Source: Rossellomorea marisflavi (lineage in GTDB: Bacteria > Bacillota > Bacilli > Bacillales > Bacillaceae_B). Taken from it: a stretch of DNA of 64,000 nucleotides. The stretch is from NCBI RefSeq assembly GCF_022170785.1, contig NZ_CP081870.1:856001-920000 (forward strand), written 5' to 3'. Below are positions 32,091 to 40,312 of this stretch, one piece after another. Positions within the stretch are counted from its first letter, which is position 1, and each line of letters begins with the position of its first letter. The position numbers and the translations under genes are program-made. The notes below the pieces were generated by a model that worked only from the letters and a program-made list of their open reading frames with translations, made no database searches and was not told the origin of the DNA.

Positions 32091-32996
32091 ATGCAAAAAA
32101 TTGAGCGATTGATTTCGATTGTGATGTTGCTTCTGCAGAGGGAGCGGGTATCTGCCACTGAGCTGAGTCGGCTTTTCGGGGTCACGAAGCGAACGATCCA
32201 GCGCGATATGGACACCCTGACCTATGCGAATATCCCGGTCTATGCCATGCACGGTCGGGAGGGCGGATACGGATTGATGGGGGAATATAAATTTGATAAG
32301 AGGTTGTTGACCCACAGGGACATTGAGCATATCGTCGTGGCTCTCGATGGATTTGGTCAGCTGTCATCGAATGAAGGGGTCCAACAAACGATCGGGAAAA
32401 TCAGGGGGATGAGTCATATCGATCTTACTCCGACCCTCTTCATGACCTTTTCTGATAGGGTGGGGCGGAGCGGATTGCAGGATGAACTATCCATTCTGAT
32501 GGACGCCATTAAAAACCACTGGCTGATTGAATTCGATTACGTGGATCAGAAAGGGGCCATCAGCCACCGAACCGTGGAGCCTTATCATTTGAAGCTCCAT
32601 GAGATGAAATGGTATGTGGCCGGGTACAGTATGGAGCGTGAGAATCATCGGACGTTCAAGGTGACAAGGATGACGGATCTCAAGATAAAGGGCTCGTTTA
32701 CACCACGGCCCCAATCTTCTGAAGGAACTGACATGGAGCAGCCACCGATGATGTCTATGATGGTGAAAGCCGAAATCGATATTAGTGTCAGAGACCAGTT
32801 CATTGAGCGATTTGGAAAGCAGTCCGTCGTGCACGCTCGTGGAAGGACATATGAAGCTACGATGGAACTGCCTGAGAATCACTTTGCCTATCAGTTTCTG
32901 GCTGGGTTTGGGAATAAGGTGAGGATTGTGGAACCCCAAAGGTATGTAGAACAGTTTAAAGAATTCTTAGAAGAAGCGTTAAGGATCTATCAATGA
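32091..32996 (+). CDS. WYL-domain transcriptional regulator
   Basis: About 301 residues from the ATG at 32091 (GGGAGGGCG). Residues 1-60 are a DeoR-like winged helix (MQKIERLISIVMLLLQRERV-SATELSRLFGVTKRTIQRDMDTL), followed by a WYL domain (HWLIEFDYVDQKGAISHRTVEPYHLKLHEMKWYVAGYSM, with R-F-K-V-T-R) and the WCX C-terminal extension. WYL proteins sense nucleic-acid-like or other ligands. TATAAT at 32043-32048 is the likely -10. It is divergent from the VOC gene. Confidence 0.9.
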   Translation: MQKIERLISIVMLLLQRERVSATELSRLFGVTKRTIQRDMDTLTYANIPVYAMHGREGGYGLMGEYKFDKRLLTHRDIEHIVVALDGFGQLSSNEGVQQTIGKIRGMSHIDLTPTLFMTFSDRVGRSGLQDELSILMDAIKNHWLIEFDYVDQKGAISHRTVEPYHLKLHEMKWYVAGYSMERENHRTFKVTRMTDLKIKGSFTPRPQSSEGTDMEQPPMMSMMVKAEIDISVRDQFIERFGKQSVVHARGRTYEATMELPENHFAYQFLAGFGNKVRIVEPQRYVEQFKEFLEEALRIYQ

Positions 32997-33144
32997 GCAT
33001 TTTCCCGGTGGGGAGCAAGCTCTTAGCTAGCTGGGATGAGGGTCATTTCGTTCATGATGCCACATTCTCATTCATTGAAAGAGCGGAAGTGCAGAAGAGA
33101 AGCGTGATAGGTTCTAACGTGCTCAGGAGTTTTGGGAGGTACCA

Positions 33145-33579
33145 ATGAATATGATTGATCGATTAATAGATAAAAACATCAAGGTACGGGACATCCCAGG
33201 ATGGGGAGCGTACTTGAAGAAAGAATGGGAAACCCATTTTGCCGGCCACCTCAGCGACAAGGAGAAACAATCGATCTATCTGCTTGATGCAGATGGATTT
33301 GGCGGATACCTGTGGCATCTGTTCAGCTATAAGAAGAAAAAATGTCTAGAAGGTGAAAAGGCAGAAGTTGCCTTTAGGGATCAGCGGAAACATTCGTGTT
33401 TCATCTTCTTCCAGGACACGGAGGATGCCCTGCTCCTTGAGGATGCATCGGGGTTTGATGTGATCGACCTATCAAGTGAGGTGGGGCGGGACATCTATGT
33501 CGTAGATAAACAGTTCCGTTGGACGTTCGTGCTCACGCATGAAACCGATTGGCTCGGACCTTATTTCAGTAGGAGATAG
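33145..33579 (+). CDS. DUF4275-family protein
   Basis: 144 residues. WGAYLKKEWETHFAGHLSDKEKQSIYL, GYLWHLFSYKKKKCLEGEKAEVAF, and DIYVVDKQFRWTFVLTHE-WLGPYFSRR match the DUF4275 pattern found widely in Bacillus. Function unknown; a soluble cytoplasmic protein. GGGAGGTACC precedes the ATG, and a terminator follows. Confidence 0.85.
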   Translation: MNMIDRLIDKNIKVRDIPGWGAYLKKEWETHFAGHLSDKEKQSIYLLDADGFGGYLWHLFSYKKKKCLEGEKAEVAFRDQRKHSCFIFFQDTEDALLLEDASGFDVIDLSSEVGRDIYVVDKQFRWTFVLTHETDWLGPYFSRR

Positions 33580-33580
33580 A

Positions 33581-33618
33581 GAAGACAAAGACGCTTGAGA
33601 TTCCAAGCGTCTTTGTCA
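33581..33618 (+). terminator. Terminator of the DUF4275 gene
   Basis: GACAAAGACGCTTG and CAAGCGTCTTTGTC form a perfect stem. Confidence 0.85.
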
Positions 33619-33640
33619 TTGATCGTACTCTAGTAGAAAC

Positions 33641-33883
33641 TCAACTTCTTTCCAATACCTTCACAAGCATCCCATGAACCACCTCATGATCCCTTGCATC
33701 AAACAGTCGATACTCCTCACCGGGCAGGGTGTACCATTCTTCTGCACCCACATAGGTGATCTTGAGGGAGAGGATGCCATTTTCATCGCAGGTGGTGACG
33801 AGCTCAAGCTCCCCGCTGATGACGCCGACTTCTTCGGTCATGACGCCGTGGCTTGCGTTGAACGTGGTTGATTTGGTTTCCAT
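33641..33883 (-). CDS. Small hypothetical protein
   Basis: 80 residues, acidic, mainly beta-strand in pattern (VGVISGELELVTTCDENGILSLKITYVG), without membrane segments. CAGGAGGCC stands before the ATG. An antisense frame covers the same bases but lacks a ribosome binding site. Family unknown. Confidence 0.65.
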   Translation of the reverse strand: METKSTTFNASHGVMTEEVGVISGELELVTTCDENGILSLKITYVGAEEWYTLPGEEYRLFDARDHEVVHGMLVKVLERS

Positions 33884-33900
33884 GGTTTGGCCTCCTGTTT

Positions 33901-33938
33901 GAAACGGACGATCCCGGTGAGGATCGTCCGTTTTTCTT
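33901..33938. terminator. Hairpin between the small gene and the secreted nuclease
   Basis: AACGGACGATCC and GGATCGTCCGTT with a 6-base loop; the T run is on the plus side, but its position suits the end of the nuclease gene on the minus strand. Confidence 0.7.
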
Positions 33939-33946
33939 TTATTCTA

Positions 33947-34570
33947 TCAGTATACGCAGCTGTTCAGCATCCCCTGAAGGGCGGTTTTCTCGGATGACTG
34001 CAGGCTCAGGTTCCATTTGGACTTGGTGCTGATCCACCATTTGGCGTAGCCGCATTTTGCACCGGCACGGGGCGGCTGCCAGGTGGAGGGGTCCTGGTCA
34101 CCCTTGGAACGGTTGCTGCTCGCGGAGACGGCGATGAGCTGGGAGCCGCTCAGATCATTGGCAAATGCCTCGCGCTGGGCGGTGGTCCAGCTGCTGGCCC
34201 CGGAGCGCCATGCTTCAGCAAGGGGAACGATATGGTCGATATCGAGGTCGGAAGGATTGGTAAACTTGACGCCATCATAGTAACTGTACCAGCTTCCCGA
34301 CGTCACCGGGCAGTTGCCGCTGTACGTATCGGCATCGCGCTTCAGGACAACCTGACGGGTATCACATCCGCCGCCCTGACTACTCCAGTGGGGGAACTTG
34401 TCCCGGGAGTAGCCGGTCATGGATCCCTCGGTTTTCACCGTGAGTCCGTTCAGCTGGGACTGGGACGTCGCTTTCGACGGCGTGACAGGCGGAGTGGCAA
34501 ACGCGGACGGCAGGAACAGCGAGAAGGAAAGGACTAGGGCAACGACAAACAACATGGTTTTCTTGAACAT
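33947..34570 (-). CDS. Secreted HNH-family nuclease (DUF1524-like)
   Basis: 207 residues. A Sec signal peptide (MFKKTMLFVVALVLSFSLFLPSAFA, cleavage after AFA) is followed by a nuclease domain: GGCDTRQVVLKRDAD, then DIDHIVPLAEAWRSGAS with the catalytic His, LIAVSASSNRSKGDQDPSTWQPP, and CGYAKWWISTKSKW. Cysteines (GGCD, GNC, AKC, NSC) probably form disulfides outside the cell. It likely degrades extracellular DNA or RNA for nutrients or biofilm turnover. Confidence 0.9.
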   Translation of the reverse strand: MFKKTMLFVVALVLSFSLFLPSAFATPPVTPSKATSQSQLNGLTVKTEGSMTGYSRDKFPHWSSQGGGCDTRQVVLKRDADTYSGNCPVTSGSWYSYYDGVKFTNPSDLDIDHIVPLAEAWRSGASSWTTAQREAFANDLSGSQLIAVSASSNRSKGDQDPSTWQPPRAGAKCGYAKWWISTKSKWNLSLQSSEKTALQGMLNSCVY

Positions 34571-34799
34571 GGAGAGCCTCCTGTATGTAGTTTTTTATAT
34601 GAACATCGGCACGATGCGCATACTGGGATAAGGTGCCTCTACTGCCATGATAGGGGAGGGAGAGAGAGGTTTACAAGAGGTTTTTTGTAAAGATTCAGAC
34701 TTCTTTCGGATTTTTAAAATTGATGATAAACGAATGTCTTGAAATGAAAAAGAACCAACCGCCTTATCATTAAGGGATTGGTTCATGCAGAATACACGG
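34571..34799 (-). terminator. Intergenic with terminator for the 34800 gene
   Basis: On the minus strand GAACCAA (34784-34778) pairs with TTGGTTC near 34757 and is followed by T5. A 63-codon minus frame here has no ribosome binding site and is not called. Confidence 0.55.
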
Positions 34800-35150
34800 C
34801 TACTCTCTACTAACGTTTATGGAAAGATAACTTGTTTGTGCGATTACGTCAATTTTATGTTCACCTTTTTCATACGTCGTCAGCGTTCCTTCTTGAAATG
34901 TTTTTTTCCATCCACCCGCTTTGATATGTGAACGGTAAAGGAAGGGAAGTCCATCCTCCTTCGCTTCAGAAGTACCAGCCCATGTGTACGATTCAAAGTC
35001 ATCCCGACTCACTGTTTTTTTCGCCAATTGAGGGACTGGAAATCCACCGAATTTATCTGATTCTTTGTAAGAGAATACAGCCCATAACGTTAGTAGAACG
35101 GTTCCTAGAGAGAGAACGGACACAATCTGAATTACCTTTTTCTTATTCAT
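34800..35150 (-). CDS. Membrane-anchored hypothetical protein
   Basis: 116 residues. A basic start and hydrophobic segment (KKKVIQIVSVLSLGTVLLTLWAVF, residues 3-27) anchor a small outside domain (WAGTSEAKEDGLPFLYRSHIKAGGWKKTFQEG). No lipobox. AGGGGGTAT precedes the ATG. Family unknown. Confidence 0.7.
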   Translation of the reverse strand: MNKKKVIQIVSVLSLGTVLLTLWAVFSYKESDKFGGFPVPQLAKKTVSRDDFESYTWAGTSEAKEDGLPFLYRSHIKAGGWKKTFQEGTLTTYEKGEHKIDVIAQTSYLSINVSRE

Positions 35151-35290
35151 ACATACCCCCTGTTGATCTGCCTTCCGGAAAGGAATCTTGTTTCCATTAT
35201 ACTACAAATAATTTGATAATATTGGAAAAATATATGATATAGTGAAAGAGCATAAAATTTACATGACGGGAATAATGGAGGAATCGGCTC

Positions 35291-36064
35291 GTGAAACAAA
35301 TCCATCATCAGTGGCGCGTCACGAAGTACAATCCGGATAATAGGGATGAGCATGGCCACTACGCAGTAGTAGAAGACTGGACTTCCCCTTGTGAGATAGG
35401 AAAAACCTTTGATGGAAACGAATTGACGCTCGATGACTATCTTCGGGTGGAGACAGCCTATCTGGATACTGCCATGGCCTTCATGGAGGAAAGCGGCATC
35501 CATTTCGTGCGGATCCTGGGGCTCGAGGAGCATATCACAGAAGAAAATCGGGCGAGTTTTTTATATGAGAACGAATTCGAACGACTTGTGCTAAAAGAAG
35601 ACTCCTTGATCAGCCTGGATGACGTTCGATTGGTCATGAAGAGGGTGATACGAGATTTCATCTGGTGCCAGCTGTATAGCGAGGACCGGCTCTTCATCCA
35701 TTTTGGGACGGATTACTATATGTATATCGGCTCCCATGTGGACTGTCCCTCGGCCATCGAATGGGCGGCCACCCACGGACTGTTTGTTGAGAATAAGCCG
35801 TCCCCGTATAGAATTTCAGAAGAAGAGATCATCTGGGAAATCGGATGGAATGCTCTGAAGGATGAGTCGAAGATCCTCGTGGGGGAAGAGGGCGTGACCG
35901 GCATCCCCCTGGATGAGTGCCGAAGGATCTTCCGCCTGTCAGCAGCGCATCCGGTGACTGGCTCATTTGAAATTCCACGTGACGAGAAGGATTTTTTTCA
36001 ACGTTTTCTGGAGCATGAAATGGACTTTGATCTTTATGAGTATCGTTTTTGGGGTGGGCATTAA
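35291..36064 (+). CDS. Hypothetical cytoplasmic protein
   Basis: 257 residues starting at GTG 35291 behind AATGGAGGAA. Rich in Asp, Glu and aromatic residues, no membrane segment. It has a mixed alpha/beta pattern (DYLRVETAYLDTAMAFMEESGIHFVRILG, EDRLFIHFGTDYYMYIGS). The style recalls large immunity-type proteins in Bacillus, but I cannot assign a family. It is followed closely by another hypothetical gene. Confidence 0.7.
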   Translation: MKQIHHQWRVTKYNPDNRDEHGHYAVVEDWTSPCEIGKTFDGNELTLDDYLRVETAYLDTAMAFMEESGIHFVRILGLEEHITEENRASFLYENEFERLVLKEDSLISLDDVRLVMKRVIRDFIWCQLYSEDRLFIHFGTDYYMYIGSHVDCPSAIEWAATHGLFVENKPSPYRISEEEIIWEIGWNALKDESKILVGEEGVTGIPLDECRRIFRLSAAHPVTGSFEIPRDEKDFFQRFLEHEMDFDLYEYRFWGGH

Positions 36065-36093
36065 TATATATGCAATAAAAGGGAGTGGTGTCA

Positions 36094-37089
36094 GTGGCGA
36101 TAACTGATTTGTGTGAAGCCTGTAAAAGAAACGAGATTAACGTTGTAGAAACATCTGATGACCATAGTCAACCTTATAAACTATGCAATCAATGTCACGA
36201 AAGGTTAGTGAAATATTCATTACGACCTATTGAATGGTACAACTTAGCGGTTGTTCATTCCCCTAATAAATTTTCATTGCATGATGATTTTTATGAAGAA
36301 AACGGAGAGGCTTGCCAACCAGAAGAAGATATAGTTGTAACTAAAAAAGATAAAGCACCCACATTACGAGAGGTTCGAGATAATTTGGAGTCTTTATTAG
36401 ACTTTTCGATCACCAGATGGTTTCTTGAGGATGATGTAATAAACGCCCTTAAAAAACACGATAACCAAAAGACTTTGAGTTCAGTGAAATCTAGATTTTA
36501 TGTAACCGGAAATTACGAAGTGAAAACAAGAATGTTGGAAATCGTAGCTGATGTTTTAGGTACATCTGCTTCAGGGTGGGTAAGAGAGCTTTGGGAGAAT
36601 TATGAGGAAGATTTACTTTACCCGATTTCTTGGGCGACAGCCAGTAGTTTGCCATCCGAAGAGGGATTAAGTAATATCTTTGGGAAATTGAAACTGGTAG
36701 GTGAAAAAGAATTGCCAATAGCGGCTTTTACCTGCTTACACCGCTTCCGCTCAAGTAATGTACTTGTTTGGATTGAGTCAACTTCCACAAGTTTTAACGA
36801 TAATTGGGGAAGGCTGGCAGCCGTATGCTTCCCAACCTGGGAGAGAATGAAAACGTGGCTGAACAAAGGAAGACCTTTAAGTTTAATTGCACTGGATACA
36901 ATGGCGAACTGTGTCAAAGGTTATGGCGACATGTATGTTGAGCAATTTTCTCCTAAGATCCTTTGTACAGACAAATATGAAGTAGAACCTATATTAAATG
37001 ATTATTATCAAAAAGATGGAGTTCCACGTGTCAAAATGAAAGTAGCCAGAATAGTGGAAAACAAACAAGAGATATTTGATAAAGGTTAA
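36094..37089 (+). CDS. Hypothetical protein with N-terminal zinc-binding motif
   Basis: About 331 residues. The start is probably the GTG at 36094, eight bases after GGGAG. LCEACKRNEI and LCNQCHERL give two CxxC pairs near the N-terminus, a likely zinc ribbon. The remaining 250 residues are helical and may form repeats (TRMLEIVADVLGTSASGWVRELWE ... IALDTMANCVKGYGD). No catalytic motif is visible. It is richer in A+T than the upstream gene, so it may have been acquired separately. Confidence 0.65.
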   Translation: MAITDLCEACKRNEINVVETSDDHSQPYKLCNQCHERLVKYSLRPIEWYNLAVVHSPNKFSLHDDFYEENGEACQPEEDIVVTKKDKAPTLREVRDNLESLLDFSITRWFLEDDVINALKKHDNQKTLSSVKSRFYVTGNYEVKTRMLEIVADVLGTSASGWVRELWENYEEDLLYPISWATASSLPSEEGLSNIFGKLKLVGEKELPIAAFTCLHRFRSSNVLVWIESTSTSFNDNWGRLAAVCFPTWERMKTWLNKGRPLSLIALDTMANCVKGYGDMYVEQFSPKILCTDKYEVEPILNDYYQKDGVPRVKMKVARIVENKQEIFDKG

Positions 37090-37236
37090 TGGTTGCCTCT
37101 ACTTGTATAAAAGCGTGTCCACGCTACACACCCCTGAAGAGTTAAGTAGCGTCAGAAGAACAGGGATCTCAACATTGCAGCATATAGACAATGTGACCAT
37201 TTTGATTTACACAATGCACGAAAGCAGGAATCCATC

Positions 37237-37746
37237 ATGACAAAAAAAGAAGCGCCGATCATCCAAACAGATCGATTGGTTTTACGTCCAAGAGCGGAAA
37301 GAGACATTCCCAACATGCTCCAAATGTTTAACCACGAGGAAGTAAGAAAATACCTTGGAATCAATCCCCCTCGTGATAAACACGCCTTGATAGAAATGAT
37401 TAGGAATCGTACTGAAACAAAATGGACGGTGGCACTAAAACAGACGGATGAATTCATCGGGGATGTCATGATTCCGACTATATCAGAAGGGTATCTTGGT
37501 GAAATCGGGTATCGCTTCATGAGGGAGCATTGGGGATGCGGGTTTGCGTATGAAGCGGTGTCCGCGGTCATCGAGCATTGTAGAAGCACATTACATCTTA
37601 AACGCCTATCGGCTACAATCGATAATGAAAATGTACAGTCGAAGAAGTTAATTGAAAAACTAGGATTTACGTTGGTAGCGGTGTTGCCCGAATCGAATTT
37701 GCTGGGCAGGGTTGCCGATGTAGCGTACTATTCTCGTATGGTATAA
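37237..37746 (+). CDS. GNAT acetyltransferase (RimJ/RimL-like)
   Basis: 169 residues. IIQTDRLVLRPRAERDIPNMLQMFNHEEV is the classic start of RimJ/RimL-type N-acetyltransferases, with GEIGYRFMREHWGCGFAYEAVSAVIEHC as the acetyl-CoA region and RLSATIDNENVQSKKLIEKLGF as the end. It should acetylate a protein N-terminus or small amine; the substrate is unknown. Confidence 0.9.
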   Translation: MTKKEAPIIQTDRLVLRPRAERDIPNMLQMFNHEEVRKYLGINPPRDKHALIEMIRNRTETKWTVALKQTDEFIGDVMIPTISEGYLGEIGYRFMREHWGCGFAYEAVSAVIEHCRSTLHLKRLSATIDNENVQSKKLIEKLGFTLVAVLPESNLLGRVADVAYYSRMV

Positions 37747-37801
37747 GTCTCCTTGGTCAATGAGGAATAGAATTAAATAGATTGGAATAACTAGAGGACA
37801 G

Positions 37802-38350
37802 GTGAAAAAGTTGAAAATCAAAAGAGTACATGAGTATGAGGTTGATGGTGCGCTAAGAAGTAGTATTCAAGAGTTACTGTTGGAGAGTTTTGGAGACGAT
37901 TATCCAAAGGAAAGAGTATATTTTAAGCAATTGCCTCATTTTAGATACCTGGTTTTGAATGAAGACAATATGCTAGTTGCTCAAGTAGGGCTGGATTATC
38001 GAGTGATGAATCTCAATGGCCTTCCAGTAAACGTTCTTGGAGTCATTGATCTATGTGTCAAAAAGGAATACCGCTCAAATGGATTAGGCTCTTTATTGCT
38101 TTCAGAAATTGAAAAATTCAGTGGAGATAAGTCGATTGATTTCTTACTATTATTTGCAGATCATAAGGGTTTGTATTTGAAAAATGGATACCGATCCGTA
38201 ATGAACGAATGTACATGGCTCAAAATAGATCATGAAAATCATCAATCTTTAGGTGTGGGAAAGGAAGTCATGAATGAACTGATGATGAAGGAGATTGGAA
38301 ATGCGAAGTGGGAAAATGGATGTTTAGATTTATTAGGCTATCTTTATTAA
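37802..38350 (+). CDS. GNAT acetyltransferase
   Basis: 182 residues. VNVLGVIDLCVKKEYRSNGLGSLLLSEIEKF is the GNAT core (Q/RxxGxG/A-type acetyl-CoA loop), with FLLLFADHKGLYLKNGYRS as the following strands. Substrate unknown. The start is GTG 37802, or TTG 37811, which has AGGTGA at the better distance. A terminator follows at 38362-38390. Confidence 0.85.
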   Translation: MKKLKIKRVHEYEVDGALRSSIQELLLESFGDDYPKERVYFKQLPHFRYLVLNEDNMLVAQVGLDYRVMNLNGLPVNVLGVIDLCVKKEYRSNGLGSLLLSEIEKFSGDKSIDFLLLFADHKGLYLKNGYRSVMNECTWLKIDHENHQSLGVGKEVMNELMMKEIGNAKWENGCLDLLGYLY

Positions 38351-38361
38351 TGGAATCATAC

Positions 38362-38390
38362 AAAACCCAGAGTCATCAACTCTGGGTTTT
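38362..38390. terminator. Terminator between GNAT and LCP genes
   Basis: AAAACCCAGAGT, CATCA loop, ACTCTGGGTTTT; usable in both directions. Confidence 0.85.
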
Positions 38391-38420
38391 GTTAGGTTAA
38401 CGATCTTTATATTGCCGCCA

Positions 38421-39356
38421 TCACGATTCCTCTAAAAACGCCTGCACTTCAGCCGCATTCTCTTCCAACCCGCCTTCATCAAATTCAAGGACGGCGCCGA
38501 CGTCATAACGGGTGTTATGGTAGGTATTATCCATCGGGAGGCGCATCGTTTCCACGTCCTTGGTCTTGCCGCGCACCACATCGGTTCCGACCGAGAGGAG
38601 GGTGCGGTAAGGGACGTTGGTGTCGACGGAGTTGTAGGCGATGCGAACGATCTTCGGCAGCTTGGTTATGGTGGAGAAGCTGCTCACTTCTTCCTTCAGC
38701 TTGCCGAAGACTTCCTGTTGGCGTTCGACGCGGCCGTAGTCGCCGTTCCCGTCGTGTCGGAAGCGGCTGTAGGCGAGAAGCTCCTTGCCGTGGAGTTTTT
38801 GCGTGCCTTCGGTCAGTTGGACGCCGAGGGCTTTTTTGTCTTGGGTCATTTCATACGTCGGTGTCACTTCGATCCCGTCCGGTGCAACGGCGTCGACGAT
38901 CTCTTCAAACGAGTTGAAGTTGACCTCGGCATAAGAGTGGATGGGAATGCCGAAGTTTTCCTCGATCGTCTGCCTCATGAGTTCTGCCCCTCCGAAAGCG
39001 TAAGCGGCGTTGATCTTATTGTATCCGTGCTCCGGGATATGGACGTAGGTATCCCGCATAATAGAGACGATCTTAGGCTCTTTCGTGTTCGAGGAGTAGT
39101 TGGCGATCATGATCGTATCGGCCCGTGCCCGCTCGTCCCCGCGTGCATCACTTCCGAGGATGAGGACATTGGTGTTGTCGACCTGCTCGTCCGATCCGTT
39201 GAACTCCGTTTCCTCTTCGGCGCTGGTCTTATGAAGGGGGGAATTCCCGTTGGCGAAGAGATACCCTTTGACCCCGAAGGCGAGGAGGAGGGCGACGATA
39301 AGGAGAAGACCGACCCTTCTTTTTCTGATTCGTTTACGTCTGACTGTACGCTTCAC
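38421..39356 (-). CDS. LytR-CpsA-Psr (LCP) family cell-wall ligase
   Basis: About 311 residues. The GTG at 39356 is preceded by AAAGGTGG, so it is preferred to the ATG at 39374. A basic cytoplasmic tail (RRKRIRKRR), one transmembrane helix (VGLLLIVALLLAFGVKGYLF), then the LCP domain: VLILGSDARGDERARADTIMI, IVSIMRDTYVHIPEHGYNKINAAYAFGG, LLAYSRFRHDGNGDYGRVERQQ with the conserved arginines that hold the lipid pyrophosphate. LCP enzymes attach teichoic acids or other glycopolymers to peptidoglycan. Confidence 0.95.
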   Translation of the reverse strand: MKRTVRRKRIRKRRVGLLLIVALLLAFGVKGYLFANGNSPLHKTSAEEETEFNGSDEQVDNTNVLILGSDARGDERARADTIMIANYSSNTKEPKIVSIMRDTYVHIPEHGYNKINAAYAFGGAELMRQTIEENFGIPIHSYAEVNFNSFEEIVDAVAPDGIEVTPTYEMTQDKKALGVQLTEGTQKLHGKELLAYSRFRHDGNGDYGRVERQQEVFGKLKEEVSSFSTITKLPKIVRIAYNSVDTNVPYRTLLSVGTDVVRGKTKDVETMRLPMDNTYHNTRYDVGAVLEFDEGGLEENAAEVQAFLEES

Positions 39357-39622
39357 TGTGTATCCACCTTTCATGTGTGAAATTCATTCTCTATGTGGTC
39401 GTTCACGACTGTCGAAAATCCCATATGCGCGTATCCGCATCATATCTTACTGTATAGCAGGGAGATAAAGATGAGGTGAAGATGGCGATGGAAATCTTCA
39501 GAGTGAAAGTGAAATGTTGAGAAGGGAATAGTGAAGTAGAGGAAATATAAATGTTACATGGGGACAGAAAAGCCCGGAGAGTAAGAGGAGAAGGGTGTGG
39601 CATGCCATTGATTGAAATAAAA

Positions 39623-39656
39623 AAGGAGGGGACTTTTTCAAGTCGCCCTCCCCTAT
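39623..39656 (-). terminator. Terminator of the lipoprotein gene
   Basis: On the minus strand GGGGAGGGCGACTT pairs with AAGTCCCCTCC and is followed by TTTTT. The stretch 39375-39620 to its left is non-coding. Confidence 0.75.
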
Positions 39657-39657
39657 G

Positions 39658-40173
39658 TTAGAAGTCTATTTTTACATTGTGCTCTTCTTCAAAGTCCATA
39701 TTGTCCCATGAGAACGCATAAAGAATCATTTCAAGGTTTTCTTTAAGCTCAGGAATCTCTTTTCCATCGTCATAGCTTTGAATGGTAAGGATAGCATCGG
39801 CTTTCTTGCCACCTGAAATTTCTTGGCTCATGCTGAGCATTCCCTCATCGACCATCTTGCCATCAGCGGAAACTTCCCTCGCTTGAATTTCGATGGTATC
39901 ATCACGTTTATTTTCAACCTCGAACATCACCTCAATGGTATCACCAAACACATCGTCTTCTTTCTTTTCCACAGAAATCAAGGTTGCTTTGATGTTTTCT
40001 GTGTCAGCGATTTCCTGGTTGAGCTTCTTAGGCTCTTCCTTTTTGGTTTCTTCCTTTTTGGTTTCGTTCTTGGATTTTTCACTGGAATCAACAGACTTTG
40101 GTTCTTTTGTTTCCGTTGTGCCACAAGCTCCCAAGAGCAGGGCAACAAGTACGACTACTAAGAATTTTTTCAT
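39658..40173 (-). CDS. Putative lipoprotein with DUF5067-like C-terminal domain
   Basis: About 171 residues from the ATG at 40173 (GGGAGGTGC). MKKFLVVVLVALLLGAC is a lipoprotein signal with lipobox LGAC, followed by a Lys/Glu-rich linker (residues 20-55) and a beta-sandwich-like domain (KATLISVEKKEDDVFGDTIEVMFEVENKRDDTIEIQAREVS), the pattern of DUF5067/DUF4352-type immunoglobulin-like domains. Likely anchored at the outer membrane face; function unknown. Confidence 0.8.
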   Translation of the reverse strand: MKKFLVVVLVALLLGACGTTETKEPKSVDSSEKSKNETKKEETKKEEPKKLNQEIADTENIKATLISVEKKEDDVFGDTIEVMFEVENKRDDTIEIQAREVSADGKMVDEGMLSMSQEISGGKKADAILTIQSYDDGKEIPELKENLEMILYAFSWDNMDFEEEHNVKIDF

Positions 40174-40312
40174 ACTTACGCACCTCCCAAAAGATTGTAT
40201 CACATGATTCGACCTTTTGTATCAGTTTATTTACAAATAAATCATTTAGATTACAAGCTTTTGGAGGAAATCTTTTATTCGCAAAAGAGCAAAGTATTAT
40301 AGTATTTGGTAG

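Noticed and set aside
34595..34786. 63-codon minus frame between the secreted nuclease and the 34800 gene
   Set aside because: No ribosome binding site, and it overlaps the terminator of the upstream gene.
38517..39380. Long plus-strand frame (287 codons) opposite the LCP gene
   Set aside because: It is the shadow of a GC-rich real gene with perfect LCP motifs; no ribosome binding site and low-complexity, unbalanced composition.
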